A stretch of DNA of 46,885 nt from Oscillospiraceae bacterium (GCA_017521825.1 JAFXBK010000005.1:1-46885), one strand, 5' to 3'. Counted from the stretch's first letter, positions 1-8,932 are shown. Notes: generated from the letters alone by a model not told the origin. Numbers and translations: made by a program.

Positions 1-1195
1 AGTTTTTATCCACTTTCCATTTTTTCTGTTCGGATTTTTTGCCGGAATCCAAAAGGGCGGAATAATTTATTCCGTAGCCGAACATAAAAGCAGGACAGTT
101 CCGGAGACTTTTCAGAAGGCTTTTTTGATTTTTTGCGGCTGAAAAATCGCTGAAAAATCCGGCAAGTTCCGGATAAATGTGAAGTAGCGCAAGCAGAAAA
201 AAGATATTTTTGTCTTTTAAAATATCGCAAAAATAATTGATATCGGAAATTGATGAAAAAAGTTTTTCCGCTTCAGTGATATAGAAAAACAGCCCCGGGT
301 TTTCCGCAAAGATTTTTCTGACGGATTTCGTATCCGGAAGGAAACTTTTCTTAAGCTGTATCATTGCGCTTTCCGGATTGCGGATTTTTTCGCAGATATC
401 CGAAAAACTTTCATCGATAAGTTCACCGTTTTCATCAAACGGAATGGCGTGGTAAAACTCCCGTGGGAATCCGGTAAATTTCGTGAAAAGAACAAATTTC
501 CGCAAAGAAAGCTCGTTTGACGAAAAAGGAAAACAGCTTTTTGTAAAATCTTCAAACAGATTTTTAAGCCTGCGGGTTACTATCCGGTTTTCAAAAAGCG
601 GATTTATTTTTTCAAGGCAATCTTCAGCATTTTCGGAAAAAAGCGTTTTGCCGTCTTCGGTTTCAAATTTATGGAAAACTTCGCGGCGGGAAAAGTCAAA
701 AAAGAAAGTTTCAGATACGGAAAAATCATTTTTTAAAAGGGAAACAAAAACTCCGTTTTCTTTGATTCCAAAAGAAAAATCAGCTTTTTCAGAAGACAGC
801 TTTGCGGATCTTTTGCATTTTGGGCATCGAATATCAAAATACGGTTTCACCGGTTTTTGAATAAAAAGTCTTTTTTCTTCAAATTCTGAAAAGTCTTCCT
901 GAATTCCGGAAAAGCTTCCATTTTCATCAAAAAACAGCTCCATATTCCCGAAAAACTTACGGACTTTTTTCGGGTTCTTTTCTATCGGGAAATCGTATGC
1001 AGGAATTTCCTTTCCGCAAAAAGGACAGCGCAGAATATGCCTTTTTAAATCCACGTGATCTTCCTTTATTACCGCTTCGGAATATTTTCTGTATTTCCGT
1101 GAAAAGAGAATTTTCTGTGCCTTGTAAAAATCCGTCTTTTCCGTTTTTTCAATGAATTTCCAGCCCGGATTCAATTCTGATTTATAAAACTCCAT
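1..1195 (-). CDS. Unknown protein with two CxxC knuckles (partial, runs off left edge)
   Basis: An open minus-strand frame of 398 codons starts at ATG 1195 and reaches the left edge without a stop, so the C-terminus is missing. GGGAGG (1201-1206) lies 5 bases before the ATG. I do not recognise the family. The visible part is lysine- and phenylalanine-rich and has two cysteine knuckles, CPFC at about residues 57-60 and CPKC at 124-127, which could together bind one zinc. No membrane segment or signal peptide is seen. It is divergent from the GIY-YIG/DUF2779 operon with about 145 bp between, so a shared function is possible but unproven. PcfJ-like plasmid or phage proteins also carry such knuckles, but I cannot assign it to them. 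Confidence 0.8.
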   Translation of the reverse strand, partial: MEFYKSELNPGWKFIEKTEKTDFYKAQKILFSRKYRKYSEAVIKEDHVDLKRHILRCPFCGKEIPAYDFPIEKNPKKVRKFFGNMELFFDENGSFSGIQEDFSEFEEKRLFIQKPVKPYFDIRCPKCKRSAKLSSEKADFSFGIKENGVFVSLLKNDFSVSETFFFDFSRREVFHKFETEDGKTLFSENAEDCLEKINPLFENRIVTRRLKNLFEDFTKSCFPFSSNELSLRKFVLFTKFTGFPREFYHAIPFDENGELIDESFSDICEKIRNPESAMIQLKKSFLPDTKSVRKIFAENPGLFFYITEAEKLFSSISDINYFCDILKDKNIFFLLALLHIYPELAGFFSDFSAAKNQKSLLKSLRNCPAFMFGYGINYSALLDSGKKSEQKKWKVDKN

Positions 1196-1275
1196 ACAGA
1201 CCTCCCAAGTTGTTTTCGGTTTTATGTTACCGAAAACAATGTATCGGAAATGGTACATAGAGTTTGGCATAATAG

Positions 1276-1304
1276 TTTAAAAAAAGAAAAAGAAGTGCTA
1301 TAAT
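1276..1304 (+). promoter_or_regulatory. Promoter of the GIY-YIG/DUF2779 operon
   Basis: TTTAAA (1276-1281), a 17 bp spacer and a perfect TATAAT (1299-1304), 36 bp before the ATG at 1341. The -35 box is weak and AT-rich; the -10 box is strong. Confidence 0.55.
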
Positions 1305-1340
1305 CAGGACAGATTTATACAAAGAGGGGGAAATTATCGT

Positions 1341-2528
1341 ATGGACAAAAAAAGTATTGAAAAAGAAAAAATAATAAGTACTCTTGACGGCGACGGCGGA
1401 AAAAACCGTTTTTACGTTTACGCTCTTTGCGATGAAAACCACAAACCCTTTTACATAGGAAAAGGTGCGGGCGGAAGAGTTTGGGCACACGAAGAAGGCA
1501 AAGAAAAAGAAACAGAAGAAATCGAAAAGAAAAATGTGAGCAAAGAGGAAAAAGAAAAAATGCTCGAGGAACTTTCCGAAAAATACAAAAAAATTGATGA
1601 GATAGGAAAAGATAAAGTTGAGAAGGTTATTATCAAGTGGGGACTTACGGAGCCGGAATCCTTTATGGCAGAATCCGCGCTTATAAATCTTTGCAATTAT
1701 CCTGATAGTACTCTTACCAACGTTGTAAGCGGTCACGCAAGCGAAGCCGAAAAGAAAAACGGAATCGAATTCAGAAACGCAGAAAAAACAAAAGCACGTT
1801 CCGTAAAAGCTTTTCTTGAAGATTGCTGTAAGGAACTGTTGATTCTTGAAAAGGGAAAGATTGTAAACCCCGAAGGTGAAAACTTTTTAAAGGAACTCGA
1901 AGGGAAAAAGATTCTTTTTATAAACATTGGGGATAATTATTCCAAATGCAAAGGCGAATCAAAAGAGGGAAAAGACTGGGAGATAATGGAAACGGCCCGC
2001 GGATGCTGGAAGATGGCCGAAAAAAGAAAACCGGACTATCTTTTTGCAACAAACAATTCGATAATTCGCGGCGTTTACAAAATAAATGAAATAAAAAGTG
2101 TTCTTGATGTCAACATCGAAGAAAAAGAAGAAAAAGAAGAAAAAAGTGTTCTTGATGTTAACACCGAAGAAAAAGAAAACGATTTCCGCAAGTTCCCCGA
2201 AGAATTAAAAGACAGGGAATTGGAAGTTATTGGACAACTGAAGGAAAATCCTGATGTGGACAGCATCGAAAAACTCTCGGACGGAGGAAAGGCTTTTAGA
2301 AAACTTATAGACAATGATAAATCGGATTCCCGCGAGAAAATGAAAAAAGGCAAAAAAATAAATTACAACGATGAATTGAAAAAATGGAAACAGCGCAAGT
2401 ATATTACTTGCGAACCGGTTGATGAGAAGACAAAAGGAATCTTTTGCGGAAAAGTTATCAAGAAAAGAGAAGCTGACGGATATAAATCCATTTTCGGACG
2501 CGGAAATCCTGTAAAGTATAACTATTGA
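1341..2528 (+). CDS. LEM-3-like GIY-YIG nuclease domain protein
   Basis: 395 aa; GAGGGGG precedes the ATG. Residues about 22-120 match the GIY-YIG nuclease fold of the LEM-3/ANKLE1 type: YVY (25-27), YIG (38-40), Arg46, His50 and a candidate metal-binding Glu near 111 in the AESALINL helix. A Lys/Glu-rich helical insertion (about 52-95) splits the domain. The rest is charged and I recognise no domain; residues about 215-250 hold a conserved-looking patch (ATNNSIIRGVYKI). A 16-residue tandem repeat (SVLDVN plus an EEKE run) follows. It is predicted to be cytosolic and to cut or process DNA. The stop is 16 bp before the DUF2779 nuclease gene, so the two are very likely co-transcribed. Confidence 0.8.
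   Translation: MDKKSIEKEKIISTLDGDGGKNRFYVYALCDENHKPFYIGKGAGGRVWAHEEGKEKETEEIEKKNVSKEEKEKMLEELSEKYKKIDEIGKDKVEKVIIKWGLTEPESFMAESALINLCNYPDSTLTNVVSGHASEAEKKNGIEFRNAEKTKARSVKAFLEDCCKELLILEKGKIVNPEGENFLKELEGKKILFINIGDNYSKCKGESKEGKDWEIMETARGCWKMAEKRKPDYLFATNNSIIRGVYKINEIKSVLDVNIEEKEEKEEKSVLDVNTEEKENDFRKFPEELKDRELEVIGQLKENPDVDSIEKLSDGGKAFRKLIDNDKSDSREKMKKGKKINYNDELKKWKQRKYITCEPVDEKTKGIFCGKVIKKREADGYKSIFGRGNPVKYNY
2093..2178 (+). repeat. In-frame tandem repeat in the GIY-YIG gene
   Basis: Two near-identical units of about 38 bp start at 2093 and 2141, offset by 48 bp (16 codons), with about 3 differences. They encode SVLDVN followed by a Glu/Lys linker twice. This is probably a variable-length linker that can expand or contract by slippage. 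Confidence 0.75.
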
Positions 2529-2544
2529 AATAAGCGGTGATAAA

Positions 2545-4041
2545 ATGTTCTGTCTTTCAAAATCAAAATACTGCGGTCTCTGGCAATGCCCGAAAATCGC
2601 ATGGATGAAAAAATATATGTCGGAAGAATTTGTTGCGGACGGCGCTGCTGTTGAAAGAATGAACAACGGAAACGAAGTCGGCGATCTTGCAATGGGTCTC
2701 TTCGGAGATTTTGCTGAAGTGACTTCGTTTGATGGGGAAAAGCTTGATCTTTCCGCAATGATTGAAAAAACGAAAGAAGAAATGGAAAAGGGTACCGCCG
2801 TTATCTGCGAAGCTTCCTTTGATTACAACGGACTTTACTGCGCCGTTGATATTCTTAAAGAAGAAAACGGCGGTTGGGCTATTTATGAGGTAAAAAGTTC
2901 CACACACGATGATAAGGAAGTCTATCTTGCGGATATTGCCTATCAGAAATACGTTCTTGAAAACTGCGGAGTAAACGTAACCGGAACACACCTTATAACC
3001 ATAAACAGCGGCTATGTTTTTGACGGGAAGCTCGATATACATAAGCTTTTCCGTATAACCGACGTTTCCTCTGCAATCGTTCCGGAAGAAAACAGTATTA
3101 AGGGCAACCTTATGATTGCGGAAAGGCTTCTTCACAATCCTGCCGAGCCGGATATACTTATCAATGAAAACTGCAACAAACCTTACAAATGCGGTTTCTG
3201 GAAGCATTGCGCAAAGGACGTTCCGAGTCCTTCGGTTTTTGATTTATACCGAATGCCTTTCAAAAAGAAGATTGATTATTACCGTAAAGGAGAAGCGGCT
3301 TTTCCCGATCTTATTCTCGATTCCGGTATCACCAATGAAAAACAGCTCCGCCAGATGGAATATGCTCTTTCCGAAAAAGGAACTTATATAGACAAAGACG
3401 GAATCAGAGATTTTTTGAGAACTCTTTCCTACCCGATTTACTTTCTTGATTTTGAAACAATGCAGCCGGTTATTCCGCAGTATATAGGAACAAAACCCTA
3501 TGCGCAGATTCCGTTTCAGTATTCGCTCCATTATATTGAGCACGAAGGAGGAAAGCTTGAGCATAAAGAATTTCTTGCGGAATCAGGTGCGGACCCCAGA
3601 AGAGCCATTGCGGAAAGCCTTTGCAGGGATATTCCGATGAACGTATGTGTAACGGCATATAACAAGGCTTTTGAATGCACAAGGCTCAAAGAACTTGCGG
3701 AAGCATTTCCGGACATTTCAGAGCATCTGCTTAATATTGAGCAGAACATCAAAGATTTGCTTGTGCCGTTCCAATCAGGATACTATTATAACCGTGCCAT
3801 GGGCGGAAGCTTTTCCATAAAAAGCGTTCTTCCTGCAATTTTTCCGGATGATCCGGCTTTGGATTACCACAACCTTGAAGGAGTTCATAACGGCGGAGAG
3901 GCAATGGCAATTTTTCCAAAGATAAAGGATATGCCGCCGGAAGAGCAGATAACCGCGCGGTATAATCTGCTTAAATATTGCGAACTTGATACCCTTGCGA
4001 TGGTAAAGGTCTGGGAAGAACTTTTAAGAGCGGCAGAATAA
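2545..4041 (+). CDS. DUF2779 protein: Cas4/RecB-like Fe-S nuclease fused to a DEDD-type exonuclease domain
   Basis: 498 aa. The N-terminal half is Cas4/RecB-like PD-(D/E)XK: Asp102 and the E-x-K at 115-117. Cys15 near the N-terminus plus Cys210, Cys216 and Cys222 are laid out like the 4Fe-4S ligands of Cas4/AddB nucleases. The C-terminal half (about 297-498) is the DUF2779 domain, an RNase H-like exonuclease fold with LDFET (Asp302, Glu304) and a late Asp (about 482, in CELDTLAMV). The family is cytosolic, is expected to degrade or process DNA ends, and is poorly characterised. It sits 16 bp after the GIY-YIG gene with GGTGAT before its ATG. Two nucleases in one operon suggest DNA repair or defence; this is inference. 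Confidence 0.85.
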   Translation: MFCLSKSKYCGLWQCPKIAWMKKYMSEEFVADGAAVERMNNGNEVGDLAMGLFGDFAEVTSFDGEKLDLSAMIEKTKEEMEKGTAVICEASFDYNGLYCAVDILKEENGGWAIYEVKSSTHDDKEVYLADIAYQKYVLENCGVNVTGTHLITINSGYVFDGKLDIHKLFRITDVSSAIVPEENSIKGNLMIAERLLHNPAEPDILINENCNKPYKCGFWKHCAKDVPSPSVFDLYRMPFKKKIDYYRKGEAAFPDLILDSGITNEKQLRQMEYALSEKGTYIDKDGIRDFLRTLSYPIYFLDFETMQPVIPQYIGTKPYAQIPFQYSLHYIEHEGGKLEHKEFLAESGADPRRAIAESLCRDIPMNVCVTAYNKAFECTRLKELAEAFPDISEHLLNIEQNIKDLLVPFQSGYYYNRAMGGSFSIKSVLPAIFPDDPALDYHNLEGVHNGGEAMAIFPKIKDMPPEEQITARYNLLKYCELDTLAMVKVWEELLRAAE

Positions 4042-4043
4042 CG

Positions 4044-4086
4044 AAAGAGTCCCGTGCTCATTTTGAGCACGGGACTCTTTTTTACA
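4044..4086. terminator. Bidirectional terminator with GTGCTCA/TGAGCAC arms
   Basis: A perfect 17 bp stem (4044-4060 with 4064-4080), a TTT loop, and T-runs on both strands. It separates convergent genes. Its core is the inverted GTGCTCA word found in several other hairpins here. Confidence 0.9.
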
Positions 4087-4879
4087 TGACAGAAATAATC
4101 CCTTCCACCGCCAATGCAAATTCCAATGGCAAATCATATGCACAGTTGTGCTTTCCGGCGATGCGGATAAAAGGCAACGCGGAGTTTTCCGCAAGCATCT
4201 GCGTGGTTTTATAGATAAAATCTTCTCTATGGGCGTCGCCGGCACAGAAAACCGATTTAACTTTTTTCGGAATTTCCGGAGAAAGCTCCTTTGTAAAAGT
4301 TTCCGCAAATTCATGTTCGATAAAAAACCGCATATTTTCCTCTTCCCGGAGCATCGCTTCTTCGGATTTCGGCTTTGCGTTTTCATCGCCGTTATCCATG
4401 AGAAGGAGGAATTTTGTTGCTCCTCTGCCGATTTTTCCCGCCGCAACAAAAGCGTTTATCTTATCCGCAATTTCAAAAGCTTCGTGGTTTTCCGGAAGAA
4501 AAGCCATGGTCGGCGGTTCGTGGATTATCGCAAGGGAAACAAGTTCCGGAAATTTGCTTGCAAGGCACATTGCGATAAGCGCGCCGGCGCTGCAGCCGAT
4601 AGCCGTCACCGGTTCTTCCGGCGAAAATCTGTGGATAATTTCCGCCGCATCATCCGCGGAATCTTCAAGAAAGCCGTTTTTGATTTCTCCGGAACTTCTG
4701 GAATAACCCCGGCGGTCATAGGTTATGACTTTATGATTATTTGCGAGGATTTCCGCAGTTTCGTCAAAGAAATCCGAATCCACTGCCGCTCCGTGAATAA
4801 GCAAAATCGGCTTTCCTTCTCCGCGGATTTTGCAGAAAAGCGGCGCGCCGTTTATTTCAAAAATTCCTTCGGAATACAT
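4082..4879 (-). CDS. Alpha/beta-hydrolase fold protein
   Basis: 265 aa from ATG 4879, chosen because GGAGGG lies 8 bases upstream; an in-frame upstream extension to 4933 lacks a binding site. Classic alpha/beta hydrolase: HG oxyanion motif (29-30), nucleophile Ser97 in GCSAG, an acidic residue in CAGDAHRED and a final His in GKHNC. It is soluble, with no signal peptide. The substrate cannot be read from sequence; relatives include esterases, haloperoxidase-like proteins and C-C hydrolases. It is last in the minus-strand block that includes the OFA transporter and butyrate kinase, but the gap of about 80 bp to its neighbour leaves co-transcription open. Confidence 0.85.
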   Translation of the reverse strand: MYSEGIFEINGAPLFCKIRGEGKPILLIHGAAVDSDFFDETAEILANNHKVITYDRRGYSRSSGEIKNGFLEDSADDAAEIIHRFSPEEPVTAIGCSAGALIAMCLASKFPELVSLAIIHEPPTMAFLPENHEAFEIADKINAFVAAGKIGRGATKFLLLMDNGDENAKPKSEEAMLREEENMRFFIEHEFAETFTKELSPEIPKKVKSVFCAGDAHREDFIYKTTQMLAENSALPFIRIAGKHNCAYDLPLEFALAVEGIISVM

Positions 4880-4961
4880 AAAAATCCCTCCATAGCACTG
4901 ACGGACAGCCCCGAAAAGAGCTGTCCGCAGCATTTTATTGCAGAAAAGAAGTGAGAAGTTT

Positions 4962-5165
4962 TTAGTTTTTTTCGCTTTTTTTCATGTAGATAACAAGAGC
5001 AACAAGACTTCCTACCAGTCCGGAAAGGAGTCCGCTTATGCCGTTGTTGATTGCGTTTTCAATTGCGGTTTCCGGGAAAGGAATAAGAAACATTGCAGCT
5101 GCAAAACTGAGGATTGCGCCTGCTATTCCGGAAGGGATTGCGTTAAAAAGAGCTTTTTTGAACAT
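4962..5165 (-). CDS. Small two-helix membrane protein
   Basis: 67 aa with a strong AAAGGAGG before its ATG. Two hydrophobic helices (about 9-30 and 43-61) are joined by a short acidic/Asn loop; the C-terminus is Lys-rich and probably cytoplasmic. I do not recognise the family. It starts 15 bp after the OFA transporter stop on the same strand, so it may be an accessory subunit of the transporter. Confidence 0.75.
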   Translation of the reverse strand: MFKKALFNAIPSGIAGAILSFAAAMFLIPFPETAIENAINNGISGLLSGLVGSLVALVIYMKKSEKN

Positions 5166-5180
5166 ATTGTGTCCTCCTTT

Positions 5181-6404
5181 TTAATGGGTTGAGAGTTTTC
5201 TGAATATAAAAGAAAGAACGGCACCGGCAATCGCAAGAGCCATTGCCGCAAGGAATGCGGTTTGATAAGCGCCGGCGGAAGCGTAGATTTTGCTCATAAT
5301 GGTGGGTCCGAAATAACCCGCCGCGGCAAAACCGATGAACATGATTCCATAGTTGACGCTGTTGTTTCTTCCGCCGAACTGGGAAGCAGTGAATCCGGGA
5401 TAAATTCCCATAATGGAACCGAAGCAAAGTCCAACTATGCAGACTCCGATATAGAAAGTCGCAACGCTTCCTTCGCCGGAAATGAACAGAAGTCCAAGGC
5501 CGAGGACGGAAACAAGGAATACCCCCAAAATTGTGTTGACGGAGCCGATTTTATCGGAAATGAATCCCGCAAGGATTCGGCCGAGAGTGTTGAATATTGC
5601 AAGAACGGAAACAACAACTGCCGCCTGCGCCGCGGTCATTCCAATCATGTTCTGTGCAACAGGAGAAGCCTGGGAAGTTACCATAAGTCCGGAAAAAGCT
5701 CCGCAGAGAAGCATGAGAATCATAACGTAGAAAATAGGGTCTTTGAGCATTGCCTTCCAGTCCTTATCGACCGGAGCTTTTGCTCCGGCTTTCGGTGCGG
5801 GAGGATTCCAGCCTTCCGGTTTGAAATCCTTCGGGCAGGTCTGTATAAAGAAAGCGGAAACGCAGATTATAACAAGCATTGCCGCACCGAGGATTCTGAA
5901 CGCCATGGTAACGTCAAAATTATCAATAAGTGCGTTGGCAACTATCGGGATAATTACGGAACTGATTCCGTAAGAAGCGGTGGCGATTCCGCCCACAAGT
6001 CCCCGTTTATCCGGGAAGAATTTTACGGAGTTGGATACGGTGCATCCGTAAACCATTCCGACCCCGAGTCCGACTCCGAGTCCATAGGTCAGAAGAAGCA
6101 TTCCAACGCTTTTTGCAAAGCCGGAAGCAATCATTCCAAGCCCGAAAAGGATTCCGCCGATGAAGATTACCCATTTTGGTCCGATTTTATCGTTGATGAA
6201 TCCGCCGGAAATCATTGTTATTGGTCCGACCGCGTTGGCAATAGTAAAAATTATCGCAAGGCCTGCAACTTCACTTCCGGTTACGGAAGAAAGGTATGCC
6301 GCCATGGGGGTTGCAAAAACGCTCCAAGCATAAAGGGAACCGATGCAAAGATTGATAAGGCAGGAAGCGGCAAGGATTATCCAGCGTTTTTTGGTAAGAC
6401 TCAT
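5181..6404 (-). CDS. MFS transporter, oxalate/formate antiporter (OFA) family
   Basis: 407 aa with about 12 membrane helices and a hydrophilic central loop (about 195-215, Pro/Ala/Lys-rich). Family signatures: an RW-I-A start with GSLYAWSVFATP in helix 1, DKIGPKW in loop 2-3, and YGCTVSNSVKFFPDKRG. OFA members move small mono- and dicarboxylates such as oxalate, formate and lactate across the cell membrane, often as exchangers. It lies 3 bp after buk, so it is in the pta-buk operon and probably imports the carboxylate feeding this pathway or exports its product. The exact substrate is unknown. Confidence 0.88.
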   Translation of the reverse strand: MSLTKKRWIILAASCLINLCIGSLYAWSVFATPMAAYLSSVTGSEVAGLAIIFTIANAVGPITMISGGFINDKIGPKWVIFIGGILFGLGMIASGFAKSVGMLLLTYGLGVGLGVGMVYGCTVSNSVKFFPDKRGLVGGIATASYGISSVIIPIVANALIDNFDVTMAFRILGAAMLVIICVSAFFIQTCPKDFKPEGWNPPAPKAGAKAPVDKDWKAMLKDPIFYVMILMLLCGAFSGLMVTSQASPVAQNMIGMTAAQAAVVVSVLAIFNTLGRILAGFISDKIGSVNTILGVFLVSVLGLGLLFISGEGSVATFYIGVCIVGLCFGSIMGIYPGFTASQFGGRNNSVNYGIMFIGFAAAGYFGPTIMSKIYASAGAYQTAFLAAMALAIAGAVLSFIFRKLSTH

Positions 6405-6407
6405 GGC

Positions 6408-7508
6408 TTAATCCTCAAAACCGGCCCAGCGGGGTTTTCCGGTATAAACTTTCGCTTCCTCTTCGCCGGAAAGAACGCGGATTGCGCCGGCGGCCATTGC
6501 CTCAAGTTCAAATTCGCCCGGATATGCATAGACCGGAGCAATCCATTTGCAGGCTTCGGTGATCTGATTTACAAGGTCTTCGCTGTGAACCATTCCGCCG
6601 CCAAGGAGGATTCCGTCAACTTCGCCTTTAAGAACGGTTGCCATGGAACCGATATATTTTATAATTTGGTAAATCATTGCGTTCCATACTCTTTCGGCGG
6701 TTTTGTTGCCGGAAGCGGCAAGAGCAGTAACTTCTCTTGCGTCGGCGGTACCGAGGTGGGAAACAAATCCGCCGGTTCTGGTGCAAAGGGATTTTACTTC
6801 TTTAAGGTCTTTGTCTTTTGCATAGCGAAGAAGTTCCGCAACCGGAACAGCGCCGCATCTGGTGGGAGCCATTGGGCCTTCGCCGCCGACGATATCGTTG
6901 CCGTCTATCATTTTGCCTTTCTGATGCGCGGAAACGGAAATTCCGCCGCCGATATGGCAGACGATATAGTTGCAGTCCTCATATTTTTTGCCTTCAGAAG
7001 CCGCATGGCGGATTGCGGTTTCTTTAAGGTTAAGAGCGTGGAGATGTACGTTTCTGTAAACGCCTTTAATGCCGGTAACTCTTGCAAGGTCGCAGAGTTC
7101 ATCGGTATCCGGAGGGTTTACTACGAATGCGGGTTTTCCGAATTTTGCGGCAAATTCGTTTGCAAGCTGGCTGCCGAGGTTTGCGGGATGCTGAACTCCG
7201 TTTGCGCCGCGTCTTGCGTGGTCAAGAATGGTTTCGTCAACGCCGTAAACGCCGCCTTCCATGGACATAAGGCCGCCGCCTCTGCCGACGAATGCGTCAA
7301 CATCGGAAAGGTCGATATTGTTCTTTTCAAGAAGCTCGTTGATGGTATCTCTTCTGTAAGGAAGCTGGTCGCTGATGGTTGCGTATTCTTTAAGGACAGC
7401 GGCATCATGGGCTACGTTTTCGGCAAAAAGGCATTTTTCGCCTTCAAAAAGACCGATTTTTGTGGAAGTGGAACCGGGGTTTATGGTAAGGATTTTATAT
7501 TCGCTCAT
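6408..7508 (-). CDS. buk: Butyrate kinase
   Basis: 366 aa, near the family's usual length of about 355-360. An acetokinase-fold (ASKHA) enzyme that makes ATP and butyrate (or a branched/related acid) from the acyl phosphate. Visible motifs: NPGSTSTKIG phosphate loop at the N-terminus, GRGGG, CHIGGGISVSAH adenosine/phosphate region and a GGGMVHSE motif near the C-terminus. The HIGGGISV region and overall match favour Buk over acetate kinase. It starts 1 bp after the pta stop; together they turn an acyl-CoA into acid plus ATP. Cytosolic. Confidence 0.93.
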   Translation of the reverse strand: MSEYKILTINPGSTSTKIGLFEGEKCLFAENVAHDAAVLKEYATISDQLPYRRDTINELLEKNNIDLSDVDAFVGRGGGLMSMEGGVYGVDETILDHARRGANGVQHPANLGSQLANEFAAKFGKPAFVVNPPDTDELCDLARVTGIKGVYRNVHLHALNLKETAIRHAASEGKKYEDCNYIVCHIGGGISVSAHQKGKMIDGNDIVGGEGPMAPTRCGAVPVAELLRYAKDKDLKEVKSLCTRTGGFVSHLGTADAREVTALAASGNKTAERVWNAMIYQIIKYIGSMATVLKGEVDGILLGGGMVHSEDLVNQITEACKWIAPVYAYPGEFELEAMAAGAIRVLSGEEEAKVYTGKPRWAGFED

Positions 7509-7509
7509 C

Positions 7510-8508
7510 TTATTTTACCCCCTGTGCTCTGACGCAGCTCATCGCGATGTTGCCTACCATTTCGGAAACAGGTGCGCCTCTGGAACAGTCGCAGACAATT
7601 TTTGCAAATCCCTGAAGCATCGGACCGTATGCATCGGCATGAGCAAACTGCTGAACAAGTTTTACACCGACGTTACCAACGTTAAGGTCGGGCCAGATTA
7701 CGATGTTTGCCTTGCCGGCAACTTTGCTTTCCTTTTTGACTTTCTTTGCGGCAACTTTGGGGTTGATTGCGGAGTCGAACTGGAATTCGCCGTCTATTGC
7801 AAGATCGGGTCTTCTTTCGTTTGCAATTTTTACCGCTTCAACAACTTTGTCAACAAGGGGACCTTCGCCGCTTCCGCAGGTGGAATAGGAAAGCATTGCG
7901 CATCTGGGTTCCCATTCAACAAGGGAATGAACGGTGTCGCAGGCGGCGATTGCAATGCTTGCAAGCATATCGGAATCCGGGTTGGTGCAGACTGCGGAAT
8001 CGCCGAAGCCGAGAAGCTGGCCTTCGCTGCCTTCATAACCGGGAATATTGAAAATACCGACGCTGGAAATGGTGGAAACGCCTTCCTGAAGGCCGACTAC
8101 CATCTGTCCTGCCATAATAACGTCGCCGGTGGAATGGGTAAGACCCGCAAAGGTTACGTCAACCATTCCGGTTGCCTGCATCATAAGAGCGGTGTACATG
8201 GGGTCTTTGGATTTGCGCTTCATGGTTTTTGCGCTGTTGAGGGGATATTTTTCGCAGTAGTTTGCAATGAGTTTTTCAAGCCATTCTTCGTTGAAAGCAT
8301 CAACAACGGTGATGCCCTCAAGGCAAACGCCGAATTCTTCCGCGGCGTTTACGATTTCGTCTTCTTTGCCGACGAGTACGGAAACGCAGTAGCCTTTGTC
8401 GGCGCATTCTCTTGCGGCAAGAAGGATTTTTTCTTCGGTTGCTTCCGGGAAAGCAACTCTCTGGGGAGCGGCTTTTGCGCGCTCATAAATTTTTTCCATT
8501 ATATCCAT
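7510..8508 (-). CDS. Phosphate acetyl/butyryltransferase family protein
   Basis: 332 aa from ATG 8508, chosen because GGAGG lies 8 bases upstream. Converts acyl-CoA plus phosphate to acyl phosphate plus CoA. Signatures are Pta-like: RVAFPEATEEKIL at the N-terminus, FAGLTHSTGDV, and IVIWPDLNVGNVGVK with AYGPMLQGF and SRGAP near the C-terminus. The partner kinase is butyrate kinase, so the in vivo acyl group may be butyryl or a branched chain rather than acetyl; sequence alone does not settle this. The binding site overlaps the end of acpS (13 bp gap), so acpS-pta-buk-transporter is one operon. Confidence 0.9.
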   Translation of the reverse strand: MDIMEKIYERAKAAPQRVAFPEATEEKILLAARECADKGYCVSVLVGKEDEIVNAAEEFGVCLEGITVVDAFNEEWLEKLIANYCEKYPLNSAKTMKRKSKDPMYTALMMQATGMVDVTFAGLTHSTGDVIMAGQMVVGLQEGVSTISSVGIFNIPGYEGSEGQLLGFGDSAVCTNPDSDMLASIAIAACDTVHSLVEWEPRCAMLSYSTCGSGEGPLVDKVVEAVKIANERRPDLAIDGEFQFDSAINPKVAAKKVKKESKVAGKANIVIWPDLNVGNVGVKLVQQFAHADAYGPMLQGFAKIVCDCSRGAPVSEMVGNIAMSCVRAQGVK

Positions 8509-8521
8509 TTTGTTTTCCTCC

Positions 8522-8905
8522 TTAAAGTTTTTCGGTGACCGCGAATGCGGAAACGATTTCGGTTTCGTGGGAAATTGAAATATGGATAACGTAATCCGTT
8601 CCGAAAACCGATTCAAAAGCTTCCTTTGTTTTGCCGAGGAGCTTTGAGCACGGTTTTCCGTCTTCGTCATCAATAATTTCTATTTCTCCGGGACGGAATT
8701 CAATTTTGCAGGCGCTTATGGATTTATAAACCGCCTCTTTTGCGGAAAAGCGCCCGGCAAAAAATTCGTGTCTTCTGCTTTGAGCATCGCCCTGAGCACG
8801 CTCTTTTTCCGTAAAAGCACGCAGAAGGAAAGGGTCTCCTTCGGAAATTGCGGCTTCCGAAAGCCTTTTAATATCAAAAATATCCGTTCCGATACCGATA
8901 ATCAT
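8522..8905 (-). CDS. acpS: Holo-[acyl-carrier-protein] synthase
   Basis: 127 aa, standard AcpS length. Transfers 4'-phosphopantetheine from CoA to the serine of acyl carrier proteins. Motifs: GIGTDI at the N-terminus with the metal-binding Asp, FAGRFSAKEAVYK with the second acidic ligand, and HISISHE near the C-terminus. Usually AcpS sits with alr or nnrD; here it heads the pta-buk-transporter operon and lies about 2 kb downstream of an unusual ACP gene on the same strand, a natural substrate candidate. Confidence 0.95.
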   Translation of the reverse strand: MIIGIGTDIFDIKRLSEAAISEGDPFLLRAFTEKERAQGDAQSRRHEFFAGRFSAKEAVYKSISACKIEFRPGEIEIIDDEDGKPCSKLLGKTKEAFESVFGTDYVIHISISHETEIVSAFAVTEKL

Positions 8906-8932
8906 TTTTTCACCTCGTTTTTTGGGTGCAAA

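Noticed and set aside
5262-7532. 756-codon open frame on plus, antisense to the transporter and buk
   Set aside because: Codon-usage shadow: low-complexity translation rich in Ser/Asn/Gly, no binding site, no family motif, and both opposite genes are clearly real.
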